In this document: positions 31,950 through 40,339 of the stretch, one piece after another | Numbering within the stretch: position 1 is the first letter of the stretch | Layout of the letters: each line of letters starts with the position of its first letter | NCBI RefSeq assembly: GCF_012843435.1 | Contig: NZ_JABAFC010000034.1 | Coordinates: 1-40,403, forward strand | Length of the DNA stretch: 40,403 nt | Source: Psychrobacillus sp. BL-248-WT-3 | GTDB taxonomy: Bacteria > Bacillota > Bacilli > Bacillales_A > Planococcaceae | Reading direction: 5' to 3' | Program-made: the position numbers and the translations under genes | Notes under the pieces: generated by a model | What the model was told of the DNA's origin: nothing | Seen by the model: only the letters and a program-made list of their open reading frames with translations | Database searches by the model: none

Positions 31950-34373
31950 ATGAAAATGGATAACAACATAAAGCAGACCAGCTACAAGATAACAGGTATG
32001 ACCTGTGCAGCATGCTCTGCGAGAATTGAAAAGGTTATTAACAAAATGGATGGTGTAGAAGAAGCTAATGTTAATTTGGCACTAGAGAAATCTGTCATTA
32101 AATATGACCCGGAGAAAGTAACAGAAGAAGATTTTGAGAAAAAAATTGAGGCACTTGGTTATGGCGTGGTGAAAGAGAAAAAAGAATTTGCTATTACCGG
32201 CATGACTTGTGCAGCATGCTCAGCCCGTATTGAAAAAGGTTTAAATAGATTAGAAGGTGTAAGCTCTGCCAATGTGAACCTAGCGCTGGAGCGAGCAACT
32301 GTAGAATTTAACCCTTCCACTCTTACGGTAAATGACATTATCGAAAAGGTAGAAAAGCTAGGGTATGGGGCAATTATAAAATCTGAGGATAAAGAGACGG
32401 TTGACTACCGAGAGGAAGCAATCAAGAAGCAAAAGACAAAGTTTATTATTGCAGCGATATTTTCTTTGCCACTTCTATGGACGATGGTCGGTCATTTTTC
32501 TTTTACAACATTTCTTTATGTACCTGAATTTTTGATGAATCCGTGGGTGCAAATGGCACTAGCAACACCTGTTCAATTTATCATTGGGGGACAGTTTTAT
32601 ATTAGTGCTTACAAAGCATTGAAAAATGGTAGTGCTAATATGGATGTCCTTGTCGTGTTAGGTACATCGGCGGCTTATTTTTATAGTGTTTATCAAGCTA
32701 TTATAACGGTCGGTGAACACCATTCCGCTCAGCTTTACTTTGAAACAAGTGCAGTCCTTATTACGCTTATTTTATTAGGGAAATTATTCGAAGCAAAGGC
32801 AAAGGGGCGTTCTTCAGAGGCCATCAAAAAATTAATGGGTCTGCAAGCGAAAACAGCATTGGTTCTAAGAGATGGTTCTGAGTTAATGGTTCCCATTGAG
32901 GAAGTGCTAGTAGGTGACACGATCCTTGTGAAGCCCGGGGAGAAAATTCCGGTCGATGGAATAGTAATAGATGGAAATAGTGCAGTGGATGAATCCATGC
33001 TAACCGGAGAGAGTATACCTGTTGATAAAGTACCTGGAGCTTCATTGTTTGGGTCAACTATCAATAAGAACGGATCCATTCAAATGCAGGCAACAAAAAT
33101 TGGAAGAGACACCGCGCTTGCTCAAATTATTAAAGTAGTAGAGGACGCTCAAGGATCAAAAGCTCCTATTCAGCGTTTGGCAGATAAAATCTCGGGGATT
33201 TTCGTTCCCATTGTAGTAGGAATTGCAATTGTTACATTTCTCATTTGGTTCCTCCTCGTCGATCCCGGAGAGATTACGCCAGCACTGGAAGCGTTAATAG
33301 CGGTACTCGTCATAGCCTGTCCATGTGCGTTAGGCCTTGCAACACCCACTTCGATAATGGCTGGCTCTGGTCGTGCTGCAGAGTTTGGAATATTGTTTAA
33401 GGGTGGCGAACATTTAGAAACGACACACCATATTGACACGGTAGTTGTAGATAAAACCGGCACAGTCACTTATGGAAAGCCAAAGCTAACAGATGTAATG
33501 GTGGCAGAGGGTATAAAAGAACTCGACTTTCTTTCATATATCGGGGCTGCTGAAAAACAGTCTGAACATCCTCTGGCAGAGGCGATTGTGGATGGCATTA
33601 AAGGACGTGAAATAACGCTGCAGCAAGTCACATCCTTCGAGGCAATTCCTGGTTACGGTGTAAAAGCAATGATCAATGATCAGGAAGTACTGGTTGGAAC
33701 TAAAAAATTAATGAATCAAAACAATGTCCAAATAGTGGCCATTCTTAATCAAATGGAGGCACTAGAGGCACAAGGAAAGACAGCTATGCTCGCAAGTATA
33801 GATGGGAAGTACGCTGGTATGATAGCTGTTGCTGACACCATTAAGGAATCTTCCATTCAGGCAATTCAACGATTGAAGGATATGAACATTGAGGTCATGA
33901 TGATCACAGGGGATAATCAGCTAACAGCTGCTGCAATAGGAAAACAGGCTGGAATTGACCATGTTATAGCGGAGGTGCTTCCTGAAGGCAAGGCTGAGGA
34001 AATTAAAAAGCTGCAATCCTTGGGGAAAAAAGTAGCGATGGTTGGAGACGGCATCAATGATGCACCTGCATTAGCAGTTGCCAATATAGGAATGGCAATC
34101 GGCACAGGAACAGATGTAGCCATGGAGGCAGCTGATATTACATTAATTCGCGGAGATTTAAACAGTATTGCGGATGCTATTATAATGAGTCGCAAAACAA
34201 TGAGAAATATAAAGCAAAACCTTTTCTGGGCATTTGCTTATAACGTATTAGGGATCCCAATCGCAGCAGTTGGATTGCTCGCACCATGGGTTGCTGGAGC
34301 AGCCATGGCATTTAGTTCTGTTTCGGTAGTTTTGAACGCTTTACGTTTACAACGCGTTAAATTGGATAAATAG
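31950..34373 (+). CDS. copA: Copper-exporting P1B-type ATPase CopA
   Basis: The 807-residue protein has two N-terminal HMA domains, each with MTCAACSARIEK (Cys19/22 and Cys87/90). Eight expected membrane helices follow, with the copper-transport motif Cys457-Pro-Cys459. The actuator loop has TGES, the phosphorylated Asp501 is in DKTGT, SEHPLAEAI supplies the nucleotide-binding His-Pro, and GDGINDAPAL is the hinge. It pumps copper(I) out of the cytoplasm. The ATG follows GAGGAGAGG. A GC-rich run of C's (CCCCCCAGCC, about 31923) lies just upstream and could be a second, weaker CsoR-like site. Confidence 0.96.
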   Translation: MKMDNNIKQTSYKITGMTCAACSARIEKVINKMDGVEEANVNLALEKSVIKYDPEKVTEEDFEKKIEALGYGVVKEKKEFAITGMTCAACSARIEKGLNRLEGVSSANVNLALERATVEFNPSTLTVNDIIEKVEKLGYGAIIKSEDKETVDYREEAIKKQKTKFIIAAIFSLPLLWTMVGHFSFTTFLYVPEFLMNPWVQMALATPVQFIIGGQFYISAYKALKNGSANMDVLVVLGTSAAYFYSVYQAIITVGEHHSAQLYFETSAVLITLILLGKLFEAKAKGRSSEAIKKLMGLQAKTALVLRDGSELMVPIEEVLVGDTILVKPGEKIPVDGIVIDGNSAVDESMLTGESIPVDKVPGASLFGSTINKNGSIQMQATKIGRDTALAQIIKVVEDAQGSKAPIQRLADKISGIFVPIVVGIAIVTFLIWFLLVDPGEITPALEALIAVLVIACPCALGLATPTSIMAGSGRAAEFGILFKGGEHLETTHHIDTVVVDKTGTVTYGKPKLTDVMVAEGIKELDFLSYIGAAEKQSEHPLAEAIVDGIKGREITLQQVTSFEAIPGYGVKAMINDQEVLVGTKKLMNQNNVQIVAILNQMEALEAQGKTAMLASIDGKYAGMIAVADTIKESSIQAIQRLKDMNIEVMMITGDNQLTAAAIGKQAGIDHVIAEVLPEGKAEEIKKLQSLGKKVAMVGDGINDAPALAVANIGMAIGTGTDVAMEAADITLIRGDLNSIADAIIMSRKTMRNIKQNLFWAFAYNVLGIPIAAVGLLAPWVAGAAMAFSSVSVVLNALRLQRVKLDK

Positions 34374-34386
34374 AGTAATAAGGAAT

Positions 34387-34414
34387 ACGGCTGCTGAGTG
34401 GCGGTCGTTTTCTT
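34387..34414 (+). terminator. Weak terminator after copA
   Basis: ACGGCTGC (34387-34394) pairs with GCGGTCGT (34401-34408, two G-U), followed by TTTTCTTT. A TTTACA hexamer just downstream may start a separate promoter for the next gene, but the -10 is unclear. Confidence 0.5.
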
Positions 34415-34468
34415 TACATAAGAAAAATACTATTAAATATAGACTATGCATGAAGAGGAGCGAGATAG

Positions 34469-35017
34469 ATGAAGAAGATAGCTATAACAGGGTTATGCTC
34501 ATTATTTTTACTGGCAGGCTGTGGTGATGATAGTAAGGAAGCTGCAAAAGACACAAATACAGAGCAGGAGCATGCTCATATGGATCATATGGACGACGGT
34601 GGAGTAATTCCGGAGGGCTTGGCTGAGGCGGAGAACCCTAAATTTGAAGTAGGAAGCAAGGCCATAATAGAAGCAGATCATATGGAAGGTATGAACGGTG
34701 CAGAGGCTACTATTGTTGGTGCCTTCGATACAACTGTATATGCGGTTACTTACGAGTCTACAACGGATGGGAAAAAAGTAGAGAACCATAAATGGGTAAT
34801 ACATGAGGAATTAGAAGCTACGGATGGCAAGGGAATAGTTGGCTCTAATGTGATACTAAATGCTAAACACATGGAGGGAATGGACGGAGCAGAGGCTATC
34901 ATTGAATCGTCTGAGGACACGACAGTTTACATGATTGATTACATTTCGACTACCGATGATACTGAGGTTAAGAATCATAAATGGGTTACAGAGGATGAAC
35001 TATCAGAAGCTAAGTGA
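34469..35017 (+). CDS. YdhK-like lipoprotein with two DUF1541 repeats
   Basis: The 182-residue protein has a signal peptide with lipobox LLAGC (Cys18), then a His/Met/Asp-rich stretch (EHAHMDHMDDG). Two tandem copies of the DUF1541 unit follow, each of the form HMEGM(N/D)GAEA...TTVY...YxSTTD...VKNHKWV...EEL. The His and Met clusters suggest outside copper binding. Similar proteins sit next to copper ATPases in Gram-positive bacteria. It lies 95 bp after copA. A role in extracytoplasmic copper capture is inference from composition and context. Confidence 0.85.
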   Translation: MKKIAITGLCSLFLLAGCGDDSKEAAKDTNTEQEHAHMDHMDDGGVIPEGLAEAENPKFEVGSKAIIEADHMEGMNGAEATIVGAFDTTVYAVTYESTTDGKKVENHKWVIHEELEATDGKGIVGSNVILNAKHMEGMDGAEAIIESSEDTTVYMIDYISTTDDTEVKNHKWVTEDELSEAK

Positions 35018-35091
35018 CCGAAAGCTCTATTGTTTAAATCTTAACTGTTAGGGAAAAATAATAAAAGTTACGTAAAACTTGAGGAGGACTA

Positions 35092-35421
35092 ATGATGAAT
35101 ACGAAGTATGAAGAATGTATAAAGGCGTGTTTAGAATGCCTAGAGGCTTGCAATCATTGTTATGACGCTTGTCTCAAGGAAGATCATGTAAAAATGATGG
35201 CAGGTTGCATACGTTTAGATCGTGAATGTGCAGATATTTGTGCATATGCAGTCCAGGCGATGACAAGAAATAGCCCGTTTGTGCAGGAAATTTGTAAGCT
35301 TTGTGCTCAAATTTGTGATGCGTGTGGTGAAGAGTGTGCCAAACACGATCATGAACACTGTCAGAAATGTGCAGAATCTTGTCGTAAATGTGCTGAAATT
35401 TGTCGTCAAATGGTCGCGTAA
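35092..35421 (+). CDS. Cys-rich four-helix copper-binding protein (Csp3/YhjQ-like)
   Basis: The 109-residue protein has about 20 Cys residues spaced along helices as CxxxC (CIKACLECLEACNHCYDAC; CKLCAQICDACGEEC; CQKCAESCRKCAEIC). This is the DUF326 four-helix bundle that, in the Csp copper-storage proteins, fills its core with many copper(I) ions. No signal peptide is present, so it is cytosolic like Csp3. Both an ATG at 35092 and at 35095 follow AGGAGG. Its place after csoR-copZ-copA fits copper sequestration. Confidence 0.9.
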   Translation: MMNTKYEECIKACLECLEACNHCYDACLKEDHVKMMAGCIRLDRECADICAYAVQAMTRNSPFVQEICKLCAQICDACGEECAKHDHEHCQKCAESCRKCAEICRQMVA

Positions 35422-35438
35422 AAAAAGGGAAAATTACC

Positions 35439-35475
35439 AGACAGCTATATCTTTTTATAGCTGTCTTATTTTTAT
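35439..35475 (+). terminator. Terminator of the copper island
   Basis: A 10-bp perfect stem (35439-35448 with 35457-35466) is followed by TATTTTTATT. Confidence 0.88.
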
Positions 35476-35635
35476 TCGTAAAATTAGGTATTTTATACTA
35501 ATTGATAGAAAAATACATAAATTTTTAATTGATTATTATGCCTCATATCAACTTATGACTAAAGGTTATTTAATTATTTTGACAAATTAGTTAAACTATA
35601 AAGAACAATAAGGTACGGAAGGGATGGTGATTAGG

Positions 35636-36298
35636 ATGAGCTTAGTTAAAGCGACTGGCAATGGGATGTCTAACTTTACGGCTAGTATAAAGGCAGTACA
35701 ACGTAAAGATGCAGGTCAGGCATATAGAAGGCACGCAGAGTATTTCCTGCCAAAAACTCCCTCTTTAAATGATTTAGAAGAACTTTTACTGGGGAATAAA
35801 GAAAAAGAGAAAGACACACCAGAGCTTTCTGCTGCTATTCGTGAGTTTCAGCAAATGGAAAAGCAATCTATAATGGATATTAAGGGGCCGGGTATTCCCA
35901 TACAAAGCATAGGAGGACCGACACCTGAAAAGACAATAGAACTATTGGAAAAAGTTCGCAGTCAAGCTCTTGCAGAAACACCTGAAACGCCACAGCATTT
36001 ATTGGTCGCTGCAAGTGCAACCTCGAAAATTAGACAAGAGCAAGCCCAGCTTACGTTAAATGAAATGGCGAATAGACAAATCAAGATAGAGGTTCAACGA
36101 CAAAAGGATATAGAGTCTGAAGTGTTTAATCGCTCTATGCAGGTAGATTTTCAAACACCAAAGGTTTTGGAGGATGATTTGCAAAATCTACAAGCGAAGC
36201 GGTTAAAGGAGCAGGCAATTGCCAAATATTCTTATCAGGTTCATTTAAAAATGTATGGCTTTTCTGATCAACAACCGAGCTTTTTCCAGATAGCATAG
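35636..36298 (+). CDS. Hypothetical protein, faint SprA-like segment
   Basis: The 220-residue soluble protein (from ATG 35636; in-frame starts at 35624 and 35627 overlap the AAGGGA ribosome site) is predicted helical in its C-terminal half. The segment GPTPEKTIELLEKVRSQALA followed by TPQHLLVAASATSKIRQEQA resembles the PeaTi-Ka-qVRrAALaP...D..VAaqA pattern of the SprA-related putative metalloprotease family. The HExxH zinc site of that family is absent. It may be a non-catalytic relative, or the match may be chance. It precedes ybaK by 10 bp, so the two are probably co-transcribed. Confidence 0.7.
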   Translation: MSLVKATGNGMSNFTASIKAVQRKDAGQAYRRHAEYFLPKTPSLNDLEELLLGNKEKEKDTPELSAAIREFQQMEKQSIMDIKGPGIPIQSIGGPTPEKTIELLEKVRSQALAETPETPQHLLVAASATSKIRQEQAQLTLNEMANRQIKIEVQRQKDIESEVFNRSMQVDFQTPKVLEDDLQNLQAKRLKEQAIAKYSYQVHLKMYGFSDQQPSFFQIA

Positions 36299-36308
36299 GA
36301 GTAATAGA

Positions 36309-36800
36309 ATGGCTAAAAAACAAAAAACCAATGCTGTCCGCATGCTGGAGCAGCAAAAAATACCATTTGAATTAATTGAATATGAGCTGACTGGCGATCA
36401 AGTGGATGGGGTAACTGTAGCAAATAAAATAGGCTACCCCGTTTTTGTCGTGTATAAAACACTACTTTTGACAGCTGGACCAAACAAATATTATGTCTGC
36501 ATTATCCCTGTGGACCAGGAGTTACATTTCAAAAGAGTGGCAAAGGAGGTTGGAGAGAAAAAGGTGGAGCTGCTACATCTAAAGGATCTCCTCCCGACGA
36601 CTGGATACATAAGAGGAGGCTGCTCTCCCATCGGAATGAAAAAGTTATTTCCAACCATTGTGGACAGTAGCGCAGAAAATAATGACTATATCATTGTTAG
36701 TGGAGGCAGGATAGGGCTTCAGGTGAAGGTGACACTAGCTGACTTACTTCACATGACGAATGGCAAAACGGCTTTAATTACCAATTCCAAAATGGACTAG
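36309..36800 (+). CDS. ybaK: Cys-tRNA(Pro) deacylase YbaK/EbsC
   Basis: The 163-residue protein is a typical YbaK/EbsC editing domain. It shows TNAVRMLEQQKIPFELIEYE at the N-terminus, VYKTLLL with the substrate-contacting Lys, and GYIRGGCSPIGMKK, the family signature. It hydrolyses Cys-tRNA(Pro), which ProRS makes by mistake. The ATG follows AGGAG. It sits 10 bp after the preceding hypothetical gene and ends in a terminator. Confidence 0.93.
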   Translation: MAKKQKTNAVRMLEQQKIPFELIEYELTGDQVDGVTVANKIGYPVFVVYKTLLLTAGPNKYYVCIIPVDQELHFKRVAKEVGEKKVELLHLKDLLPTTGYIRGGCSPIGMKKLFPTIVDSSAENNDYIIVSGGRIGLQVKVTLADLLHMTNGKTALITNSKMD

Positions 36801-36845
36801 CATTCTTCCTTCAAGCGATTATAATAGATATAGTTAGAAATGATT

Positions 36846-36877
36846 CCATTCCAACTGTTTAGTTGAGAATGGTTTTT
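36846..36877 (+). terminator. Rho-independent terminator
   Basis: CCATTC and GAATGG close a stem that also pairs AACT with AGTT, followed by six T's, after ybaK. Confidence 0.85.
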
Positions 36878-36903
36878 TCGTTAAAGGAAAGTAGGACTGA
36901 ATT

Positions 36904-37551
36904 ATGAAGGAACTTGGTTTGCGTTGGGCCTTTTTTATAGTGGGCATAACGATTATGTCATTAGGAATTTCGATGACTATTAAAGGCTACTTGTTTGGTA
37001 TAGGACCTTGGGATGTTTTACACGTTGGTCTTTTTAATCATTTAGGGTTATCCATTGGTACATGGGCTATTTTGACAGGCATTATAATTGTTTTCATTAC
37101 AATGATCAGCACTAAAAAAATTCCTGCATTAGGTACATGGCTTAATATCTTGTTTGTAGGATCATTCATCGATATGTTTAATTGGCTTTTGCCTAATCCG
37201 ACAGAATTCTTGGGTCAGGCAGTGATATTTATATTAGGGGTAATAGTTATGAGCATCGGGATCGGGATTTATGTATCACCGAATCTTGGCGCTGGACCAA
37301 GGGATTCTTTAATGCTTTTTATAATGGACAAAACAGATTGGAGCTTAAAGAAGGTGCGGACAGGCATTGAAGTTATCGTAGCTATTGCCGGTTGGCTGCT
37401 TGGTGGACCGGTGGGGATTGGGACTATCCTTATTGCGTTTGGTCTTGGCCAGCTCGTGCATTACACATTACCCGCCTCACAAAAATATTTACTAAAGATA
37501 AGTGGCTATACACTACCCTTCATGAACAAAAGCGCTGAGAAGCATATATGA
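36904..37551 (+). CDS. YczE/YyaS/YitT family membrane protein
   Basis: The 215-residue protein has about five to six hydrophobic helices with family motifs: GISMTIKGYLFGIGPWDVLH, IGIGIYVSPNLGAGPRDSLM and a C-terminal GPVGIGTILIAFGLGQLV. The repeated G-P-(W/R)-D unit after helices 2 and 5 shows an internal duplication. YczE of B. subtilis affects surfactin and antibiotic synthesis, and the biochemical role of the family is unclear. It is a single gene with its stop codon in the terminator. Confidence 0.88.
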   Translation: MKELGLRWAFFIVGITIMSLGISMTIKGYLFGIGPWDVLHVGLFNHLGLSIGTWAILTGIIIVFITMISTKKIPALGTWLNILFVGSFIDMFNWLLPNPTEFLGQAVIFILGVIVMSIGIGIYVSPNLGAGPRDSLMLFIMDKTDWSLKKVRTGIEVIVAIAGWLLGGPVGIGTILIAFGLGQLVHYTLPASQKYLLKISGYTLPFMNKSAEKHI

Positions 37552-37566
37552 TTCTCAGCGCTTTTT
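37528..37566 (+). terminator. Terminator overlapping the YczE-like gene end
   Basis: AAAGCGCTGAGAA pairs with TTCTCAGCGCTTT around a ten-base loop that includes the stop codon, and T's follow. Confidence 0.9.
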
Positions 37567-37627
37567 CATATTTTAAATTAGCGGAGCATACATTATCTAT
37601 TGAATGAACCATAGAAAGGATGACTAT

Positions 37628-38689
37628 TTGAACGGAACAATTACGCACTTTATGGGCAAATCTTATACAGGACAAGGTGTTAAAAACTTCTATAAGGAGA
37701 TCATTCAGGAAGCAAAAAAGGTATATTTTTTTAAAGGGCCAGCAAGTTCTAGACTCTCAGATACGTTAAAGGAAATTGGATACGCAGCGATACGGAGAGG
37801 CAATGATATGGAATGGTTTTTAGATCCGCTAGATGAGGACGCAGTAGAGGCTGTTTATATTGTGGATACAAAAACACTTTATCTTCAAACAAATACTATT
37901 GATCCCTTCTTCTATGGGACTGGTCATGAATGGGTAACTTACTATGACGCCTATCAACCGGACAGACTTCGTGATGTGGGACTAGTTGTCCGTGATAAGC
38001 ACCTTGAGGGAGAGGCTTGGCTAGCGAAGGGCTTGCAAGCACTATCCAGAGCTAAGCTCATCCATGATGATTGGGAGCAGCTCATCCAGCCGGGGATGGA
38101 TTGGAACGGCATTAATTCTTTATTAGAGGAACTTCAAAAGAAGCATATAGGATTCGTAAAGCTTCAAAAAAACCCTAAGCTGACTCATCGTTTAATGGGT
38201 TCGCTCACACCTTTAGGAGCAAAAGATACGTTTGCTTCCATTTCCAAAAATTTAAAAACCCGCTTGTATATAAAGGGACTGCCAGGGAGCGGAAAGTCCT
38301 CCTTTATGAAAAAGTTTGGAGAAGAAGCGAAATCGCACGGACTAGATGTTCAATACATTTGGTGCGGACTCGATGCAAATAGTATTGACGGGGTTGTGGT
38401 TCCAGAGCTTCAATTGAGCATTGTTGATGCAACAAGTCCTCATGTCTACGATCCAGAACGCGAGGGTGATGACATTGTTGATTTCTTCCCATATATTGAC
38501 CAAACAAAATGGAGTGAAGAGGAATTGACGAAAATTCGAGAGGCTTATACGAGTGAAATGGAGCTTGCTACAGACTACATCAGTACTTATTTTGCCGAGG
38601 CGAAGCTTATTAAATCGCTTTACGACTCTGCAATAGATGAGGAAAAATGGAGAGAGATTCACGATAGAATGCTAGAAACAGTTGAGTGA
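37628..38689 (+). CDS. PRK06851-like P-loop protein with one decayed P-loop
   Basis: The 353-residue protein looks like two tandem P-loop NTPase halves, as in the Firmicutes family known by the provisional name PRK06851. The second half has an intact Walker A, GLPGSGKSS (about 217-225). The equivalent place in the first half reads FFKGPASSRLSD (about 35-46), without GKS/T. Function unknown; the family is annotated as ATPase or nucleotide kinase. I choose TTG 37628, eight bases after AAAGGA. The ATG at 37604 has no ribosome site. It is a single gene. Confidence 0.78.
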   Translation: MNGTITHFMGKSYTGQGVKNFYKEIIQEAKKVYFFKGPASSRLSDTLKEIGYAAIRRGNDMEWFLDPLDEDAVEAVYIVDTKTLYLQTNTIDPFFYGTGHEWVTYYDAYQPDRLRDVGLVVRDKHLEGEAWLAKGLQALSRAKLIHDDWEQLIQPGMDWNGINSLLEELQKKHIGFVKLQKNPKLTHRLMGSLTPLGAKDTFASISKNLKTRLYIKGLPGSGKSSFMKKFGEEAKSHGLDVQYIWCGLDANSIDGVVVPELQLSIVDATSPHVYDPEREGDDIVDFFPYIDQTKWSEEELTKIREAYTSEMELATDYISTYFAEAKLIKSLYDSAIDEEKWREIHDRMLETVE

Positions 38690-38718
38690 GTAGGGTTTCC
38701 TACTCGCTTTTCTTTATT
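38685..38718 (+). terminator. Terminator overlapping the P-loop gene stop
   Basis: GAGTAGG and CCTACTC with a four-base loop, extended by pairs around the stop codon, followed by TTTTCTTTATTT. Confidence 0.8.
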
Positions 38719-38773
38719 TGCGGGGAGTACGGATTTTTCAAAGGGACATATCTTAGTCTTTCTTCTACAACAA

Positions 38774-38782
38774 TGGTAAAAT
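38774..38782 (+). promoter_or_regulatory. Extended -10 promoter of kbl
   Basis: TG-G-TAAAAT lies about 34 bases before the chosen kbl start. There is no clear -35. Confidence 0.4.
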
Positions 38783-38815
38783 AAAGTGGAATATTTGTGT
38801 GAAAGGAAGATGAAC

Positions 38816-40006
38816 TTGTCTAAAGTATTAAATAGTTTTCTGACAGAAAACCTAGAGCAACTAAAGAGTCAAGGTCTATATAACGAAATCGATCCAGTAG
38901 AGGGAGCGAACGGACCAACAATTATAGTTGGCGGTAACGAGCTAATCAATCTATCCTCAAACAATTACCTGGGACTAGCTACAAATGATGAGTTGAAGCG
39001 TATTGCAAAAGTAACGATAGATAAATATGGTGTTGGAGCAGGAGCGGTACGTACGATTAACGGAACGCTAGATCTACACGTAAAGCTGGAGGAAAAGCTT
39101 GCTGAATTCAAGGGAACAGAAGCAGCAATCTCTTATCAATCTGGTTTTAACTGTAATATGGCTGCTATATCTGCCGTAATGGATAAAAATGACGCGATTC
39201 TATCTGACCAATTAAACCACGCATCCATTATCGATGGTTGTCGACTTTCAAAAGCTAAAATCATTCCATTTAATCATTCCGACATGGAGGATCTTCGCAA
39301 GAAAGCAAAGGAAGCAACAGAATCAGGCCAGTACAATAAAGTAATGGTCATTACAGATGGTGTGTTCTCTATGGATGGTGACATCGCGAAGCTTCCAGAA
39401 ATAGTAGAAATAGCAAAAGAGTTTGACCTAATCACCTATGTGGATGATGCACATGGCTCTGGTGTGACAGGTAAGGGTAAAGGTACAGTGAAGCACTTTG
39501 GACTAGAAAAAGAAATTGATTTCCAAATCGGTACTCTTTCTAAAGCAATCGGAGTAGTTGGCGGATACGTTGCAGGGAAGAAGGACTTAATCGACTGGTT
39601 AAAAGTTCGTTCACGTCCATTCCTATTTTCTACAGCCTTACCACCTGGCGATGTAGCAGCAATCACTGCAGCAGTCCAAATGATTATCGATTCTACAGAG
39701 CTTCATGACAAGCTATGGGAAAATGGAGACTACCTTAAATCTGGCCTATCGAAGCTTGGATTTAACATCGGTGATTCTGAAACACCAATCACTCCATGCA
39801 TCATCGGAGACGAAAAGCTAACGCAACAATTCTCTAAACGACTGTTTGAAGAAGGTGTCTACGCAAAATCTATCGTGTTCCCAACAGTACCAAAAGGAAC
39901 CGGCAGAGTGCGCAACATGCCAACAGCAGCCCATACAAAAGAAATGCTAGACGAAGCCATCGCTACCTATGAAAAAGTAGGAAAAGAACTAGGCGTAATT
40001 AAATAA
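38816..40006 (+). CDS. kbl: Glycine C-acetyltransferase (2-amino-3-ketobutyrate CoA ligase)
   Basis: The 396-residue PLP enzyme of the alpha-oxoamine synthase family shows [45 protein letters not shown] and the PLP-binding Lys243 in GTLSKAIG. The closing [20 protein letters not shown] is also typical. It splits 2-amino-3-ketobutyrate with CoA into glycine and acetyl-CoA, the second step of threonine degradation. Length and motifs favour Kbl over BioF, though BioF-like activity cannot be excluded. Start TTG 38816 lies about eight bases after AAAGGA. The usual partner gene tdh (threonine dehydrogenase) is not present here. Confidence 0.9.
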   Translation: MSKVLNSFLTENLEQLKSQGLYNEIDPVEGANGPTIIVGGNELINLSSNNYLGLATNDELKRIAKVTIDKYGVGAGAVRTINGTLDLHVKLEEKLAEFKGTEAAISYQSGFNCNMAAISAVMDKNDAILSDQLNHASIIDGCRLSKAKIIPFNHSDMEDLRKKAKEATESGQYNKVMVITDGVFSMDGDIAKLPEIVEIAKEFDLITYVDDAHGSGVTGKGKGTVKHFGLEKEIDFQIGTLSKAIGVVGGYVAGKKDLIDWLKVRSRPFLFSTALPPGDVAAITAAVQMIIDSTELHDKLWENGDYLKSGLSKLGFNIGDSETPITPCIIGDEKLTQQFSKRLFEEGVYAKSIVFPTVPKGTGRVRNMPTAAHTKEMLDEAIATYEKVGKELGVIK

Positions 40007-40018
40007 GAACGAATAACC

Positions 40019-40046
40019 GCTACCAATTGATTTGGTAGCTTTTTTT
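40019..40046 (+). terminator. Terminator of kbl
   Basis: GCTACCAA (40019-40026) pairs perfectly with TTGGTAGC (40032-40039), followed by seven T's. Confidence 0.92.
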
Positions 40047-40118
40047 GTGCGGTGAGGTGGCAGCTGGAATAAAAGACTGGGCAAGTCATAGGGGAATGGG
40101 CTAGGGGGGAATGTTGAA

Positions 40119-40339
40119 CCGCCCATAAACATGCGGAATGCGCCCGTAAATAGGTTAGAAGTGTCCTATAAAAGGATGAGAGTGTCCCATAAAGAGTGGA
40201 AGCGCCCGTAAACTCCAAAAAGTGTCCCATAAATGAGCGAGAGGCGCCCGTAAATAGGTTAGAAGTATCCCATAAAAGGATGAGAGTGTCCCATAAAGAG
40301 TGGAAGAGCCCGTAAACACCAAAAAGTGGGGAATGTAAA
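40119..40339. repeat. Phased CCC(G/A)TAAA repeat array with 104-bp duplication
   Basis: Ten or eleven units end in TAAA at 40126, 40147, 40169, 40190, 40209, 40230, 40251, 40273, 40294, 40313 and, degenerate, 40336: steps of 19-23 bp. Two core types occur, GCGCCCGTAAA and GTGTCCCATAAA. Bases 40141-40224 recur at 40245-40328 with about four mismatches, a 104-bp tandem period. This fills most of the gene-free end of the window (40047-40403); nothing else was seen there. Confidence 0.9.

Noticed and set aside
35279-35590. 103-residue frame overlapping the end of the copper-binding protein gene
   Set aside because: It is an out-of-frame shadow of the Cys-rich gene running through its terminator.
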